Positions 5,760 through 6,257 of a DNA stretch of 6,257 bases are shown here, piece by piece (positions within the stretch are counted from its first letter, which is position 1; each line of letters starts with the position of its first letter). The translations under genes and the position numbers were made by a program. Below the pieces are notes generated by a model. That model had not been told where the DNA came from. It made no database searches and saw only the letters and a program-made list of their open reading frames with translations. The DNA comes from Gemmatimonadota bacterium (GTDB lineage: Bacteria; Gemmatimonadota; Gemmatimonadetes; Gemmatimonadales; Gemmatimonadaceae). Where the stretch lies: positions 1 through 6,257 of the forward strand of contig JAOUHR010000119.1 of the NCBI GenBank assembly GCA_029884515.1. The letters run 5' to 3'.

Positions 5760-6257
5760 GCGGACGCGGCTCGACGGCGGGCGGCGGCGCGAACGCCGGC
5801 TCGGCGCGCGCGAAAAGGAGCCGCCACAACGCGAAGAGCGCCAGGGCCACCAGGATCCCCTGCCCCACGAGCGTCTCCACGCTCGGGTAGATGCCGAGGG
5901 CGTCCAGATAGGGCCCGCGCTCGAGCGGCGTGATGGAGAGGAAGTTCCCCTCCTGCAGCTCGCGCAGCCCCTTCCCCATGAAGACGAACGCCAGGTAGTA
6001 GAGGAGCGCACCGGTGGTCGCGAAGAAGGTGCGGAGCGGGATCCGCAGCCCGAAGCGATGGAAGCCGAGCCAGAGCAGGAGGAGCACCAGCGCGCCGACA
6101 ACGATCCCGCCGACCACGGGGGGCACGATCTCCGGCCCGCGCGCGAGCAGCGCCTGGTAGAAGAGCGCCGTCTCGGCGCCCTCCCGGAACACCGCGAGGA
6201 ACGCGACCAGCGCGAGCGCGTGTGCGCGCCCGGAGGTCACCGCGTTCCCCACCTGCT
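5737..6257 (-). CDS. FTR1-family iron permease, C-terminal part (runs off the window)
   Basis: The minus-strand frame is open from the window edge to a TGA at 5737-5739, giving 173 residues. Numbering from the GTG codon at 6250-6252 as residue 1, it shows about four membrane segments: 10-33, 43-63, 74-94 and 128-147. The first carries VFREGAETALFYQAL, the REXXE motif (R23 to E27) expected in a ferric-iron-binding helix of Ftr1/EfeU proteins. MGKGLRELQEGN (92-103) and LGIYPSVETLVGQGI (119-133) are further family-like blocks. Family members carry two REXXE motifs; this looks like the second one, so the first lies outside the window. The GTG is therefore probably internal, not the start. The tail is Pro/Ala-rich (AFAPPPAVEPRP) and likely cytoplasmic or disordered. 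The protein would move iron across the cytoplasmic membrane. Some FTR1 relatives carry an N-terminal cytochrome c or EfeO-like part, which cannot be judged here. Confidence 0.88.
   Translation of the reverse strand, partial: QVGNAVTSGRAHALALVAFLAVFREGAETALFYQALLARGPEIVPPVVGGIVVGALVLLLLWLGFHRFGLRIPLRTFFATTGALLYYLAFVFMGKGLRELQEGNFLSITPLERGPYLDALGIYPSVETLVGQGILVALALFALWRLLFARAEPAFAPPPAVEPRPLSGDAPR

Noticed and set aside
6250..6252. GTG as the start of the minus-strand iron permease
   Set aside because: A start here would remove the first REXXE motif and the N-terminal helices. The frame stays open to the window edge, so the gene is treated as partial.

Overview
This is a GC-rich bacterial chromosomal window filled with conserved housekeeping genes. 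Codons end overwhelmingly in G or C, and several genes start with GTG. Gene order, the subtype of Lgt, and a neighbouring FTR1-type iron permease are compatible with Gemmatimonadota or another high-GC Gram-negative group. That placement is inference; no rRNA or other decisive marker is present.

Layout: the window opens with the last 19 codons of a plus-strand gene (1-60), then a GC-rich terminator hairpin (87-114). A plus-strand block of six genes follows: fmt (196-1134), rsmB (1150-2478), rpe (2475-3158), a membrane-anchored TlpA-type thioredoxin (3155-3709), tsaD (3744-4799) and a divergent lgt (4846-5673). Spacing is tight: gaps of 15, 34 and 46 nt and two 4-nt stop/start overlaps (ATGA at rsmB/rpe, GTGA at rpe/thioredoxin). 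This fits one operon. A convergent minus-strand gene, the C-terminal part of an FTR1-family iron permease, fills the right end (5737-6257) and runs off the window.

Function: the operon mixes translation and RNA modification (initiator-tRNA formylation, 16S rRNA m5C methylation, t6A modification of tRNA), one pentose-phosphate enzyme, and two envelope functions (thiol-disulfide exchange and lipoprotein lipidation). The link is mainly growth-related co-expression rather than one pathway.

I found no mobile element, CRISPR array, tRNA or rRNA gene, phage gene or defence system, and no novel multi-gene system. The points most worth a second look are the replacement of several Lgt residues known to matter in E. 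coli, the same-frame UGA-C junction between fmt and rsmB, and the truncated iron permease, whose missing N-terminus may carry another domain. No stretch above 300 bases lacks a gene.
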